From Ancylomarina sp963977525 (GTDB lineage Bacteria > Bacteroidota > Bacteroidia > Bacteroidales > Marinifilaceae), in the NCBI GenBank assembly GCA_963977525.1, contig CAXBPC010000001.1:62001-126000 (forward strand): DNA of 64,000 nucleotides. The letters are read 5' to 3'. Of the stretch, positions 9,363-18,521 are shown piece by piece; positions within the stretch are counted from its first letter, which is position 1, and the number at the start of each line of letters is the position of its first letter. The notes beneath the pieces are model-generated. The model did not search any database, was not told the DNA's origin, and saw only the letters and a list, made by a program, of their open reading frames with translations. The position numbers and the translations under genes are program-made.

Positions 9363-10442
9363 TTACTCTTGCATTACTTTTTTTGGTTTTCTGTCCACAG
9401 TATATATTCCCCAATGCTTTTCTGCACCTAATGGATTTGCTGTTTCTCCTTTCCAATCCTCATCAAAAGCTTCGAAAAAGAATGTCGTGATATTCATTTC
9501 TTTAGTCCATTTCATCAATGCATTGTAATACACTTCTTGTTTTTTTTCGCTGGCGCGATCTCCAAATTCAGAAGCAACTGTTGCCCAACCAGCTTCAGTA
9601 ATTACAATCTTGCTGTCTGGCAGTGAATCGCGAACTTTTTGAACATTTTCGATCGTGTAAGACATAGCTTCATCAATATCTTTTCCTTCCCAAACTGGAT
9701 AAACATGAATGGAAACAAAATCAACAGCTTTGGCCAGTTTTTTACCATTTAAGGCCCACCAGTCATAATTATCAGCTACTGTAACGGGTTGCTTTATTTC
9801 TTTCTGAACATGTTGGACATAGGAAATAATGCTATCGGTATCTACTTTGTGATCGTTCCACTCAACTAAAGCTTCATTTCCCACATTCACAGCAATAACT
9901 GATTCAGCGTATTTATTCGCCAGTTGAACGCCTCTTTCTATTTCCTTTAGGTTTGCTATTTTGTTTTTATCCAAAACATCCTGAGGAATTGGCTTGGTAA
10001 GCCAGTCACATGTTTCATGAGCACTTAATTCAGCTTTCAACCAAACACCCAGCATCACCTTAATATCAAGCTTATTTTCTTTGATTATTCGCAATACAGC
10101 CTCTGAATTTTCGCCAGAATCGTAAAGACGAATCAGATTGAAAAGTGAATCATGAGAAATAATCTTCAAATCTTCAAGAACCTGCTCGTCAGAAGGATTT
10201 ATGGCACCTTCACCTCTATCTGGATGTTGACCTGTTCGAAAGCCCGAATAACAAACAGCTCTTGAAACGCCATTCAACAAATCATCAGTATTTTGCTTTA
10301 TCACTTTCATCTCTGGATCTGCTTTGTTTGTGGTGACTTGATTGGGCTTCTTATTTTGCTTACAGCAAATAAGACTAAATGACAAAAAGATGAGTAGTGC
10401 TAGATTAACTTTTCTCAGTTTGATTAGTTGATATGAAATCAT
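9363..10442 (-). CDS. GH17 beta-1,3-glucanase-type enzyme, lipoprotein
   Basis: This 359-residue protein has an N-terminal hydrophobic segment ending SLICCKQ (lipid Cys26 or Cys27), so it is exported. GH17 hallmarks are AVCYSGFRTGQHPD at the first strand, NVGNEALV with acid/base E190, and IVITEAGWAT with nucleophile E283. It ends HWGIYTVDRKPKKVMQ, nearly the same as the GH17 just upstream, which lacks a signal peptide. The two look like a duplication in which one copy is exported and the other kept in the cytosol. GH17 enzymes of marine Bacteroidota attack beta-1,3-glucan; the exact mode (endo, exo or transglycosylation) is unknown here. Confidence 0.9.
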   Translation of the reverse strand: MISYQLIKLRKVNLALLIFLSFSLICCKQNKKPNQVTTNKADPEMKVIKQNTDDLLNGVSRAVCYSGFRTGQHPDRGEGAINPSDEQVLEDLKIISHDSLFNLIRLYDSGENSEAVLRIIKENKLDIKVMLGVWLKAELSAHETCDWLTKPIPQDVLDKNKIANLKEIERGVQLANKYAESVIAVNVGNEALVEWNDHKVDTDSIISYVQHVQKEIKQPVTVADNYDWWALNGKKLAKAVDFVSIHVYPVWEGKDIDEAMSYTIENVQKVRDSLPDSKIVITEAGWATVASEFGDRASEKKQEVYYNALMKWTKEMNITTFFFEAFDEDWKGETANPLGAEKHWGIYTVDRKPKKVMQE

Positions 10443-10515
10443 GAGTTGTATTTTAGGTTTTAGGTTCGTTTCAGTTTAAATCGTAAGGTTTTTCTTATTA
10501 TTCTATTAAGAATTG

Positions 10516-11454
10516 CTAAACCAGACTGAGATGCATTTTCTGCATGACTTTCTTAGGTTTTCGATCAACGGTAAAAAGTCCCCAATGTTTTTCAGGTTCC
10601 AAAGGCTCCTGCGATCCTTTCCAAGGCTCATCAAAAGCTTCAAAAACAAAAGTTAGGATACCTTCAGTATCACTCCAGTTAACCAAATCGTGGTAATAGA
10701 CTTCCTGCAACTCCTGACTAACATTCTCTGGACAAATACCTCTACCATTAGAATTAGTTGCCCAACCTGCCTCGGTAATAACAACGGGCTTATGGGGATA
10801 TCTGTCAGCAACACTATAGTAGTTCTGCTTGGTATATTCTAAAGCTTCATGAATATTTTTATATTCCCAAACTGGATAAGTATGTATGGATATGAAATCA
10901 ACTTCTTCGACTAGTTCGTGCAATTTTTCCTGCCAAGGCACATAGTTTTCGCAAAATGTAACAGGCTGTTTAGCTCCCATCTTAATCAACCTGACATACT
11001 TAATTACAGTATCTATTGGCACATAATGATCTGTCCAGTGCACCAAAGCCTCATTACCAGCAGATAAAGAGGAAATAATATCAGGGTATTCATTTGCCAG
11101 TTGAATCAACTTCTTAATTTGATTCAGATTTCTAGCCTTGTTTTTATTTAACTCATCCTCTGAATGAAAACCTCCCCATGGACAGCCAAAATTGTTCATC
11201 TCAGCTCCAATGTAGGCTCCAAGCATGACTTTAAAGTCAAGACCCTCTTTTACAATAACATCCAAAACAATATCCGTATGCTTATCGCAGTCGTATAAAC
11301 GGAGATATTTCCAATGCTTGTGCAGGATTAAAAGATCCTCTTTTATCTGCTCGTAACTTGGGAAAACACCTGTATCAGGACTTTGACCTTCTCTGAAACC
11401 TGAATAACAAATCGCTTTTCCAGGTTCTATATTTAATAGTTCTTTAATCTTCAT
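10516..11454 (-). CDS. GH17 beta-1,3-glucanase-type enzyme, no signal peptide
   Basis: This 312-residue GH17 barrel begins directly with MKIKELLNIEPGKAICYSGF and has no signal peptide or lipobox, so it is predicted to be cytosolic. Catalytic residues are E135 in SAGNEALVHW and E228 in VVITEAGWAT. It is a close paralogue of the lipoprotein GH17 downstream (same CYSGFR and DRKPKKVMQ motifs). Six bases separate its start from the stop of another GH17. Its neighbour is a cytosolic glucan phosphorylase, so it probably trims or rearranges imported beta-1,3-gluco-oligosaccharides. A missing upstream signal was considered, but the preceding gene ends right before the ATG. Confidence 0.88.
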   Translation of the reverse strand: MKIKELLNIEPGKAICYSGFREGQSPDTGVFPSYEQIKEDLLILHKHWKYLRLYDCDKHTDIVLDVIVKEGLDFKVMLGAYIGAEMNNFGCPWGGFHSEDELNKNKARNLNQIKKLIQLANEYPDIISSLSAGNEALVHWTDHYVPIDTVIKYVRLIKMGAKQPVTFCENYVPWQEKLHELVEEVDFISIHTYPVWEYKNIHEALEYTKQNYYSVADRYPHKPVVITEAGWATNSNGRGICPENVSQELQEVYYHDLVNWSDTEGILTFVFEAFDEPWKGSQEPLEPEKHWGLFTVDRKPKKVMQKMHLSLV

Positions 11455-11460
11455 GCTTTA

Positions 11461-12387
11461 TTAATGTGTGTGCTTAGCTTGTGATTGTAATTCAACTGAT
11501 GGTTTGAATTTTGGTTTCTCATCCTTATCCCAAATTCCCCAATAGGCTCCAACATCACCCTCGTCATCGGTTTTCCAGGTCTCGTCGAAAGATGAAAAGT
11601 AGAAAATATCAATATCCTCTTTCTTAGACCATAATTGAGTATTGATAAAATATTTAAGGGCATTTTCTTCAGAAGGCTCAGCACCATGGAATATTTCGCC
11701 AACATTAGGCCAGCCTGTCTCTGTAATGATTACTTTTTTACCCTTACCTGCCTGTAATGCACGATTGTACATATCCTTCATATAAAGATAAGAGTGTTCC
11801 AAACTGCAACCTTCCCAGAATGGATAGCAATTAGCCAATATTACGTCGCAAGCTTCAGTAACTCTTGGACGATTGCCAAATTCATAATAGGCATCAACAT
11901 AACCTACCTGAACACCAGGTAATTCTCTCTTAACTTGATAGATATAGTCTAATAATTCGTCTTCGCTTAAATCCTCACGATACAAGACTTCATTACCTAC
12001 AGCAACAATATCAGCATCGCCTGCTTTAGCTATTTTAATAAGACCCTCAATTTCCTGCTCATTAATACTTTTGTATTTTCCCAACCAAGCTCCAACCAAG
12101 GTTTTCATACCCATTCCTTTGGCTATTTTAGGAATCAACTCATTGCCTTCTGTACAGGAAAATGATCTTACCCATTGGGTATGAGGCTTAATAATTTCGA
12201 TTCTTCTTTTTATTTGTTCCTCACTTATTTGAGTGCCGGGCTCCTGTCCCTCCAAATAAGGACTAAAGCACATTCCATGCATTCCATCATTCAACAATTG
12301 ATTATAAAGAGCTAATAATTCATCTTTCGTTTTCGAAGAAAGATCACTACCAGCTAGGGACATTAAATATTCACTTCGTACAGACAT
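11461..12387 (-). CDS. GH17 glucanase-type enzyme, cytosolic, divergent
   Basis: This 308-residue GH17 barrel lacks a signal peptide. Motifs are GMCFSPYLEGQEPG at the first strand, AVGNEVLYRED with acid/base E133, VILANCYPFWEG, and VIITETGWPN with nucleophile E223. The ETGWP form is closer to the classical plant/fungal GH17 pattern than the EAGWA form of the two sister enzymes, so it belongs to a different GH17 branch. Met9 is a possible alternative start. It follows the phosphorylase gene after an 82-bp gap containing a long inverted repeat. It probably acts inside the cell on imported beta-glucan oligosaccharides. Confidence 0.88.
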   Translation of the reverse strand: MSVRSEYLMSLAGSDLSSKTKDELLALYNQLLNDGMHGMCFSPYLEGQEPGTQISEEQIKRRIEIIKPHTQWVRSFSCTEGNELIPKIAKGMGMKTLVGAWLGKYKSINEQEIEGLIKIAKAGDADIVAVGNEVLYREDLSEDELLDYIYQVKRELPGVQVGYVDAYYEFGNRPRVTEACDVILANCYPFWEGCSLEHSYLYMKDMYNRALQAGKGKKVIITETGWPNVGEIFHGAEPSEENALKYFINTQLWSKKEDIDIFYFSSFDETWKTDDEGDVGAYWGIWDKDEKPKFKPSVELQSQAKHTH

Positions 12388-12417
12388 AGCATAAGGGTTA
12401 AATGGTTAGTGTATGAC

Positions 12418-12460
12418 GTATCTGTATAAGCAAAGCTTAAAACTAGGCTTATACAGATAC
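12418..12460 (-). other. Intercistronic inverted repeat between phosphorylase and GH17 genes
   Basis: A perfect 14-bp inverted repeat, GTATCTGTATAAGC (12418-12431) and GCTTATACAGATAC (12447-12460), is separated by 15 bases. There is no T-tract after it, so it is more likely an mRNA-stabilising or processing hairpin, or a partial terminator, than a full one. It could set the ratio of phosphorylase to downstream GH17 transcripts. Confidence 0.6.
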
Positions 12461-12469
12461 CTTATTTTA

Positions 12470-15400
12470 TTAATTCTTTGTGATTGATAATTCAATCCTC
12501 TCAACTTCACCTCCTCTATTAAATATCAAAGCACTTGTCTCCCCATCAATTATATTATTTGGAATGACTTTCGTTTCTCCATTTTTAAATGTAATTGTGA
12601 TTTGAGTTTTTTCATCCAAGGAATAGATTACAGGCACTTTACAGAATGTAAATCCTAATTGTCCTTGTCGTAATTCAATTTGCTGCTTCTCTCTATTGGT
12701 ATCGTAATAAACGAATAGTTCGTCCTGACTCAATAATTCCTGATCGTTTAATAGAGATGTATCAAATACGACTTCTCCATGATTAACATGGATGCCCAAT
12801 TCACTCATTCTTGAAATGAAATCCTCTTTTACCTGCCCAGTCATACCCGGTTGTTGAGCTCCAGCAGTAGAAGGTGTATGAGAATAAGCATCGGTTGGGA
12901 AAGCACCGTATAAATCAGGTGATTTATACAATCCAATACCAGCCTTAATCTCAAAGTAATGGTCTTTTATTTTGCCTAAAGTAATTGGGTTGGCATCTTC
13001 TTGTATGGCATTAAAATAGCTTTCTTGGGCAGCAAGCAACAGTTTTGAAACCATATGCCAATAAATACTACCCAATCCTTCAAACCCATAAAAAGTACCC
13101 GAACGACCCGTAAAAGATTGATGGTCAAAGATCTCTTCAAAAATATCAAACACCTTTTCTTTTTCTTCCTTAATCAGTTGAGCGTATTTATCAGAATTTA
13201 GATCGCTTATAGCATTACTCAAAACTTCTGCATTTCTGAATGTGCCGTTAAAGTGATAGCCACCCATACTGTCAACAGTAATAATTGAAGAGTCATTATC
13301 AGCTATCAGTTTACTCAACAATTTGGATTCCACTACACGCTTTTCCGGAATGTTATTTTTTTCTGTAAAACGCGGTAATTGTCTATTGGGATATAGGAAA
13401 TAACTGTATTGATCACGTCTAAACAGTTCACTCCACTTTAAACAATTCAATACGTCAAGACTTTCCTCAGCATTTAAATATCCTGAACTTAAAACAGCAA
13501 CCTGCCCTTCAAGCATTTGATATAAATAGCGTACAGAAACAGTTTGATCTGCAAAAGAAATCAGATTATAGGCATGATATAGCCCGTCTTCTCGTTTGTT
13601 CACTTTTATGGATTGATCCATATAAACTAAGGCCAAATTGGTGAATTCGAGTAATTCGCTCACTTTAACAGTTTCTTTCAAACCTGAAAAAGAATTTTCA
13701 TAAATTCCATTTCTGTATTTGCTACCTGCTTCACCCAAAATATCAGCGAAACGACGTCTGTCTTCATCAGAAAATCCGCTTTCCAAAAGACCTGCATTTT
13801 CAAGAAAAAGACTAAAAATGGAATCCATTAGAGTTTTGACTTCCTCGGAAATATGAACTTCCTCTATTGAAATTTCACTAAATTTTTCTGACCAAAACTT
13901 TAGAAATCGTCTCAGGTAACACAAAGTAACCATAGACACACCGTTACCTACAAGGGCATTGTTTGCATCATTCCATTCCGGACGTTGGGTGTTTAACCAA
14001 ATACCCGCTTCAGGAATAAAGTTGCTCAACTTTGTCAATAGAGTTACCAAAATTTTTTCGGTTAGATTGACTTGGTACAAGCCATCGTCACCGTTTTTCA
14101 ATAATCGGGCATCAGCACCAATATGGTCAACCATTCCTTTAATCTGATCATTTAGATCAAAATCAAACTCAATGGTATCTTGCGGATTCTTTACGATATC
14201 CTTGTATGATTTAATCCTATAAGGAACATTTGCATAGACAAAATTCTCTTTGGTCAGTAGATTATCCAATTTACCAGGATGGTATTCATTGGATAATTCA
14301 AGAAATTTTTGAAGATAAATGATCTGATGATCACCCCAATATCCAATATAAGCCCATGGATCATTAGGATCTGGACATTCCCAGTCAATTCCTTCTCTTG
14401 TAATTCGGTATGGATTATAACCATCGGCAGTTGATGCATTTACAAACTTGCTGATCATGCCTTCCAAAAATTCAGGATATGAAAGCCCAAGAGCTTCCCA
14501 GTTTTGAAAAATATCACGCCAGTTTCCCTGATAGTTTAATTTAGGTGAACCGTCTTCATTTTTAGTTTCGATAGCAAATTGGTTCCAAGGTCTACTAGGA
14601 TCACCATGTCTTCTACTAAATGTTAGAGGAAGGTATTCATAACAGATTCTGATCAAATCTGAATCGCCTGTCTTTTCGGCCAGCTGATTCAATTCCGTAT
14701 AAGTAATTTCTGATGGTAATTGATCAATCCACTCTTGAAACTGCTTAGCAATTGGTTTATTCGTTTGATGAATAAACAACTCAAAGTCAGCAGATTCTAC
14801 AATATAATTATCTGCAAATATACCACCTCTCATAACATTGAAAAGGGTATTTGAAAAATGACGAGCATAACTCAAGTCATCATTTCCCATTTGTAAACCA
14901 TCAGCATCGGCAACAATTTTGATCAAATTAGTTGTTCCTAAAGCAATATCTTCTGCTATTAAACCGGCAATATTTTTTTCGGTTTTAATAAAATTATTCA
15001 AATTGGCTACAGATACGCTATCCTGGTTCAGCTCTGTAATAATCATCCATTCTCTGGATTCATTTACCCCCAGCTCAAGTTCAGAATTCAAAAAATAAGC
15101 GCCTTTAGCAGCTCTTATGTCGATTTCAGTTTCAACAGGATAACCCTGTTTAAAGCGATCAACTTGTTTAGCTGACAACAGAATTTTGCTATCCTCTAAT
15201 CCATAGGACCAAACCGTTGAGGTTTTTAAAGACTCACTTGGTTCTGCTCTATCAACAGGAATTGAGCTCAGCATATATAAGCCTAGACCACTTTCTTCAA
15301 GTAATTCACTCTTTTTATAGGCATCTAATAAATTACTATATTCATTCTGAAAATCGTAATCAACACCACTAGGAAGAATGTTTTCAATACCATCAATAAT

Positions 15401-15928
15401 CTCAAATTCTACTTTATTATCACTTAGATTGGAAACCTTTGATGTTTTCACAAAACCAAATTTCTCGGTATTGCTCCAAGCATATTGGAAACTCATTCCC
15501 AAATCGACATTTACCTCTTCAAAAATGACCTTGTTACCGTAAATACTCTTATACAAATTTCTTTCAATCTTGTATATGTTTCTAAGACCATTCGAAAATG
15601 GTTTCCACAAAAGAGTTTTATCATCCTTTTCAACTAAAACAATGGTTTTACTTCCTGTTTTATCTCTATAATCGTGAATTTTATCAACAGTATAATAAGG
15701 GAACAAGGCATTGTTCCTATCTTTTCTTCCAGCTGACAAAGAACCATTGCTCGATATGAACATCCAGTGATCGGAATCACTGACTATACTCATAAAGAAG
15801 TCTGACATTTGATCAGAATTGCTGATCTTGTAAAACTTTTCATTATGTAGTTCTACGAATTTCCCCTCAACTTCAGCCCCGCTGTAATTCAAATTCGTGT
15901 CTCCCAAGTAAATATTATTCTTCTTCAT
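12470..15928 (-). CDS. Cytosolic beta-1,3-glucan phosphorylase, GH149/GH161 type
   Basis: This 1152-residue protein has no signal peptide. Its N-terminal half is a large beta-sandwich-like domain (for example SDHWMFISSNGSLSAGR at about residues 51-67). Its second half is an (alpha/alpha)6 barrel with SRRHGDPSRPWNQF and RPEWNDANNALVGNG. The EWND Asp (D654) aligns in style with the catalytic Asp of GH94 phosphorylases (DWND). Length and layout match the GH149/GH161 beta-1,3-glucan phosphorylases much better than GH94 (about 800 residues). Such enzymes split beta-1,3-gluco-oligosaccharides with phosphate, releasing glucose-1-phosphate and saving ATP. It sits between a sugar porter and cytosolic GH17 genes. 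GH149 is my first choice by length; GH161 is the alternative. Confidence 0.8.
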   Translation of the reverse strand: MKKNNIYLGDTNLNYSGAEVEGKFVELHNEKFYKISNSDQMSDFFMSIVSDSDHWMFISSNGSLSAGRKDRNNALFPYYTVDKIHDYRDKTGSKTIVLVEKDDKTLLWKPFSNGLRNIYKIERNLYKSIYGNKVIFEEVNVDLGMSFQYAWSNTEKFGFVKTSKVSNLSDNKVEFEIIDGIENILPSGVDYDFQNEYSNLLDAYKKSELLEESGLGLYMLSSIPVDRAEPSESLKTSTVWSYGLEDSKILLSAKQVDRFKQGYPVETEIDIRAAKGAYFLNSELELGVNESREWMIITELNQDSVSVANLNNFIKTEKNIAGLIAEDIALGTTNLIKIVADADGLQMGNDDLSYARHFSNTLFNVMRGGIFADNYIVESADFELFIHQTNKPIAKQFQEWIDQLPSEITYTELNQLAEKTGDSDLIRICYEYLPLTFSRRHGDPSRPWNQFAIETKNEDGSPKLNYQGNWRDIFQNWEALGLSYPEFLEGMISKFVNASTADGYNPYRITREGIDWECPDPNDPWAYIGYWGDHQIIYLQKFLELSNEYHPGKLDNLLTKENFVYANVPYRIKSYKDIVKNPQDTIEFDFDLNDQIKGMVDHIGADARLLKNGDDGLYQVNLTEKILVTLLTKLSNFIPEAGIWLNTQRPEWNDANNALVGNGVSMVTLCYLRRFLKFWSEKFSEISIEEVHISEEVKTLMDSIFSLFLENAGLLESGFSDEDRRRFADILGEAGSKYRNGIYENSFSGLKETVKVSELLEFTNLALVYMDQSIKVNKREDGLYHAYNLISFADQTVSVRYLYQMLEGQVAVLSSGYLNAEESLDVLNCLKWSELFRRDQYSYFLYPNRQLPRFTEKNNIPEKRVVESKLLSKLIADNDSSIITVDSMGGYHFNGTFRNAEVLSNAISDLNSDKYAQLIKEEKEKVFDIFEEIFDHQSFTGRSGTFYGFEGLGSIYWHMVSKLLLAAQESYFNAIQEDANPITLGKIKDHYFEIKAGIGLYKSPDLYGAFPTDAYSHTPSTAGAQQPGMTGQVKEDFISRMSELGIHVNHGEVVFDTSLLNDQELLSQDELFVYYDTNREKQQIELRQGQLGFTFCKVPVIYSLDEKTQITITFKNGETKVIPNNIIDGETSALIFNRGGEVERIELSITKN

Positions 15929-16032
15929 TTTAATATTAATTGATTCTACTTCAATTACTTTCTATAGTAAATACTTCTGATTTTATATCTAAAAACTTTC
16001 AATCGGATTTCACCAATTAAAGAGTCCATTCA

Positions 16033-17589
16033 TTATTCTTTTACAAGTATCAATTCTAATTCTTCCAAGGATTTACCTTTAGTTTCTGGTAGCATAAAAA
16101 AGACAAATACGAGTCCAATTGCTCCAAAGATTCCATAAATGAGAAAAGTGGTTGCATTCCCAAAATTCATCTGTTCCCATGGAAACACAAGTTGAACGAG
16201 AAAGCTTATTCCTGAATTTATTAAGCCCACAAAAGAGATGGCAAGCCCCCGAATACGGTTTGGAAACAACTCTGAAAACAAGACCCACATAACCGGTCCG
16301 ATTGAAATAGCGAAAGAGGCAACAAAGCCAAGAATACCAATCAAGACTAACCATGGGTTAATGCTAATTGCTTTCGAGATAAAATCTGTTTGATGCTCTT
16401 TAAAAACCTTTTCGCTTACACTATTTTTTAATGCTTTATTAAAGTCTAGATCGCTATAGAAAATCACATTTTGCATTGAAGACAGATTCTCAGAATCAGC
16501 AAATGACGAGCATCCCTGAATTTTATCTTCGGTCAATTGATAAGTTGCTCTGCCAAATCCAGCAGAAAGTATAAACATTGAGATTGCAATGCCAGTTAAA
16601 CCAAAAATCAAAAGAGGTTTTCTTCCAATACGGTCGACTAACCAAATGGCAAAAAGCGTAAACACAAGATTGATAAGACCTACCAGTATGGCTTGTGAGA
16701 ATGAAGCGTCAGTACCAATCCCAGTTTGTTCAAAAATCATGGGTGCATAAAAGAATACAGAATTGATACCTGTAATTTGCTGAGTTACAGCAATGACAAT
16801 TCCAATCAACAATACGAGTTTCATGGAAGGCTTAAACAATTCTTTAAGTGAAGTTTTCTCCTTTTGTGGAGATGCTTTGATACTTTGAGAAATCGATTTT
16901 AATTGATTTTTTGCCTCTTCGGCTCCCACTGATTTCTCCATTACCTGTAATGCTTCATCATCCAATCCATTCATGGCTAACCATCTTGGGCTGCGAGGAA
17001 CGAAAAATAGAAAAAAGAAATAGATAATGGCAGGTAAGGCTTCTAAACCTAACATCCAGCGCCAATTGTAATTATTAAACTGTAATATTTCAGCCCAGCC
17101 TTCATTTGATTTTCCTAATTGCAAAATCAAGTAATTGGTGAAAAATGCAACCGAAATTCCCAGAACGATATTCAATTGATTTAAAGAAACCATTCTTCCT
17201 CTCATCTTAGGAGGAGAGATTTCAGCAATGTAAATAGGAGCAATAATCAGCGACGCTCCAACACCAAACCCTCCGACCATTCTAGCCAGAACTAAAAACC
17301 AAAAGCTGGGAGCAATCGCTGATCCTATTGCTGAAATAAAATATAATGCTGCTGCATATTTAAGAACCGTTCTTCTCCCTAATTTGTCACTCAAGGGACC
17401 AGCCATAAACATGGCCAAAGTCGCAGTTAGTGTCAAACAACTAACAGCCCATCCCAATTGGATTTTCGATAAATCAAATTGAGGTTCAATAAATTTCACA
17501 ACACCCGATATAACCGACGCATCGAATCCCATTAGGAAGCCTCCCAATGCAACTATAAACGATACAAAAACTATATATCTTAAATTCAT
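16033..17589 (-). CDS. Sugar porter family MFS transporter
   Basis: This 518-residue membrane protein has 12 predicted helices and all sugar-porter hallmarks: DKLGRRTVLKYA after helix 2, PIYIAEISPPKMRGR after helix 4, SPRWLAMNG at the middle loop, QQITGINSVFFYAP in helix 7, DRIGRKPL after helix 8 and LPETKGKSLEEL at the end. An insertion of about 60 residues between helices 9 and 10 (around EDKIQGCSSFADSEN) is longer than in XylE-like proteins. It probably imports glucose or short glucans by proton symport. It lies between the phosphorylase and a GH16 gene on the same strand. Confidence 0.92.
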   Translation of the reverse strand: MNLRYIVFVSFIVALGGFLMGFDASVISGVVKFIEPQFDLSKIQLGWAVSCLTLTATLAMFMAGPLSDKLGRRTVLKYAAALYFISAIGSAIAPSFWFLVLARMVGGFGVGASLIIAPIYIAEISPPKMRGRMVSLNQLNIVLGISVAFFTNYLILQLGKSNEGWAEILQFNNYNWRWMLGLEALPAIIYFFFLFFVPRSPRWLAMNGLDDEALQVMEKSVGAEEAKNQLKSISQSIKASPQKEKTSLKELFKPSMKLVLLIGIVIAVTQQITGINSVFFYAPMIFEQTGIGTDASFSQAILVGLINLVFTLFAIWLVDRIGRKPLLIFGLTGIAISMFILSAGFGRATYQLTEDKIQGCSSFADSENLSSMQNVIFYSDLDFNKALKNSVSEKVFKEHQTDFISKAISINPWLVLIGILGFVASFAISIGPVMWVLFSELFPNRIRGLAISFVGLINSGISFLVQLVFPWEQMNFGNATTFLIYGIFGAIGLVFVFFMLPETKGKSLEELELILVKE

Positions 17590-17639
17590 AAAATCAAATT
17601 TTATTTAAAGTCACTTGCCAAAACCAGCAATGAATGAGA

Positions 17640-18479
17640 TTATTTCTTTTGATAGATTCTAACATAGTCAACTTGCATACTTTGAGGAAATACATCAGCT
17701 TCAATTCCCTGTACATTGCCCCAAGCGCCACCAACTGCTAAATTTAGAATCAGGTAGAAGGGTTTTATGTATGGCCATTTTGATTCGCCCAAGCCTTTAT
17801 TTTTATACTCAAAATAAAGTTTGTCATCCACATAGGCTTTCATCACCTCTGGTGTCCATTCCCATATATAGGAATGAAAATTTTCAGACACATCAGGTAT
17901 TTGTATGGTATCAGTTTGTTGTGTTCCAGTTTGCCACTGGTAATCTGTAGAGTGAGCCGAAGCATGAATAGTTCCTAAGTTATGTCCCACATGTTCCATG
18001 ATGTCGATTTCACCAATATTTGGCCAATCGCCATCTTTATAAGTCCAGCCTTCTGGCATCATCCATATGGCAGACCAGGTTCCTCTTCCCTTTGGAAGCT
18101 TGGCACTCACTTCAATTCTTCCGTGTAGCCAATTTGCTCTTGAGTTTAAGCGTGCCGAAGTATATTCTTTTCCTTCAAATTGTTTTTTTAGAGCAGTAAT
18201 GTTAAGCACTCCATTTTCGACCCATGCATTTTCTTTTTTGGCTATTGTATAATGTTGAGCTTCCCGATTCCCCCATCCATCAGCATTACCTTCGGTATCA
18301 AAAATCCATTTGGATGAATCGGGTAAACCGGTATAATCAAACTCGTCGCTCCAAACCAATTGGTAATTGTTCTTGTGCGAACTTTTTGTATTTTTTGTTG
18401 AGGTTCCTGATTTTTCCCCATTGCAACTTGCCAATAGAAATAAGGTTCCCAATAATATGATTGTATTTTTTAATTGCAT
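17640..18479 (-). CDS. GH16 endo-beta-1,3-glucanase (laminarinase-like), lipoprotein
   Basis: This 279-residue protein has a lipoprotein signal ending LLASCN (Cys19). A single GH16 domain spans about residues 38-279: LVWSDEFDYTG at the start, RIEVSAKLPKGRGTW, and GEIDIMEHVG with nucleophile E157, D159 and acid/base E162. The EIDIME form with the extra Met (beta-bulge type) is typical of laminarinases of GH16 subfamily 3. It would cut internal beta-1,3 bonds at the cell surface or in the periplasm. It lies 42 bp behind the larger PKD-GH16 gene. Confidence 0.94.
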   Translation of the reverse strand: MQLKNTIILLGTLFLLASCNGEKSGTSTKNTKSSHKNNYQLVWSDEFDYTGLPDSSKWIFDTEGNADGWGNREAQHYTIAKKENAWVENGVLNITALKKQFEGKEYTSARLNSRANWLHGRIEVSAKLPKGRGTWSAIWMMPEGWTYKDGDWPNIGEIDIMEHVGHNLGTIHASAHSTDYQWQTGTQQTDTIQIPDVSENFHSYIWEWTPEVMKAYVDDKLYFEYKNKGLGESKWPYIKPFYLILNLAVGGAWGNVQGIEADVFPQSMQVDYVRIYQKK

Positions 18480-18521
18480 GCTAAATTCTTTAAGATCTTA
18501 GTTTAAGCTTAGACTCTAATC

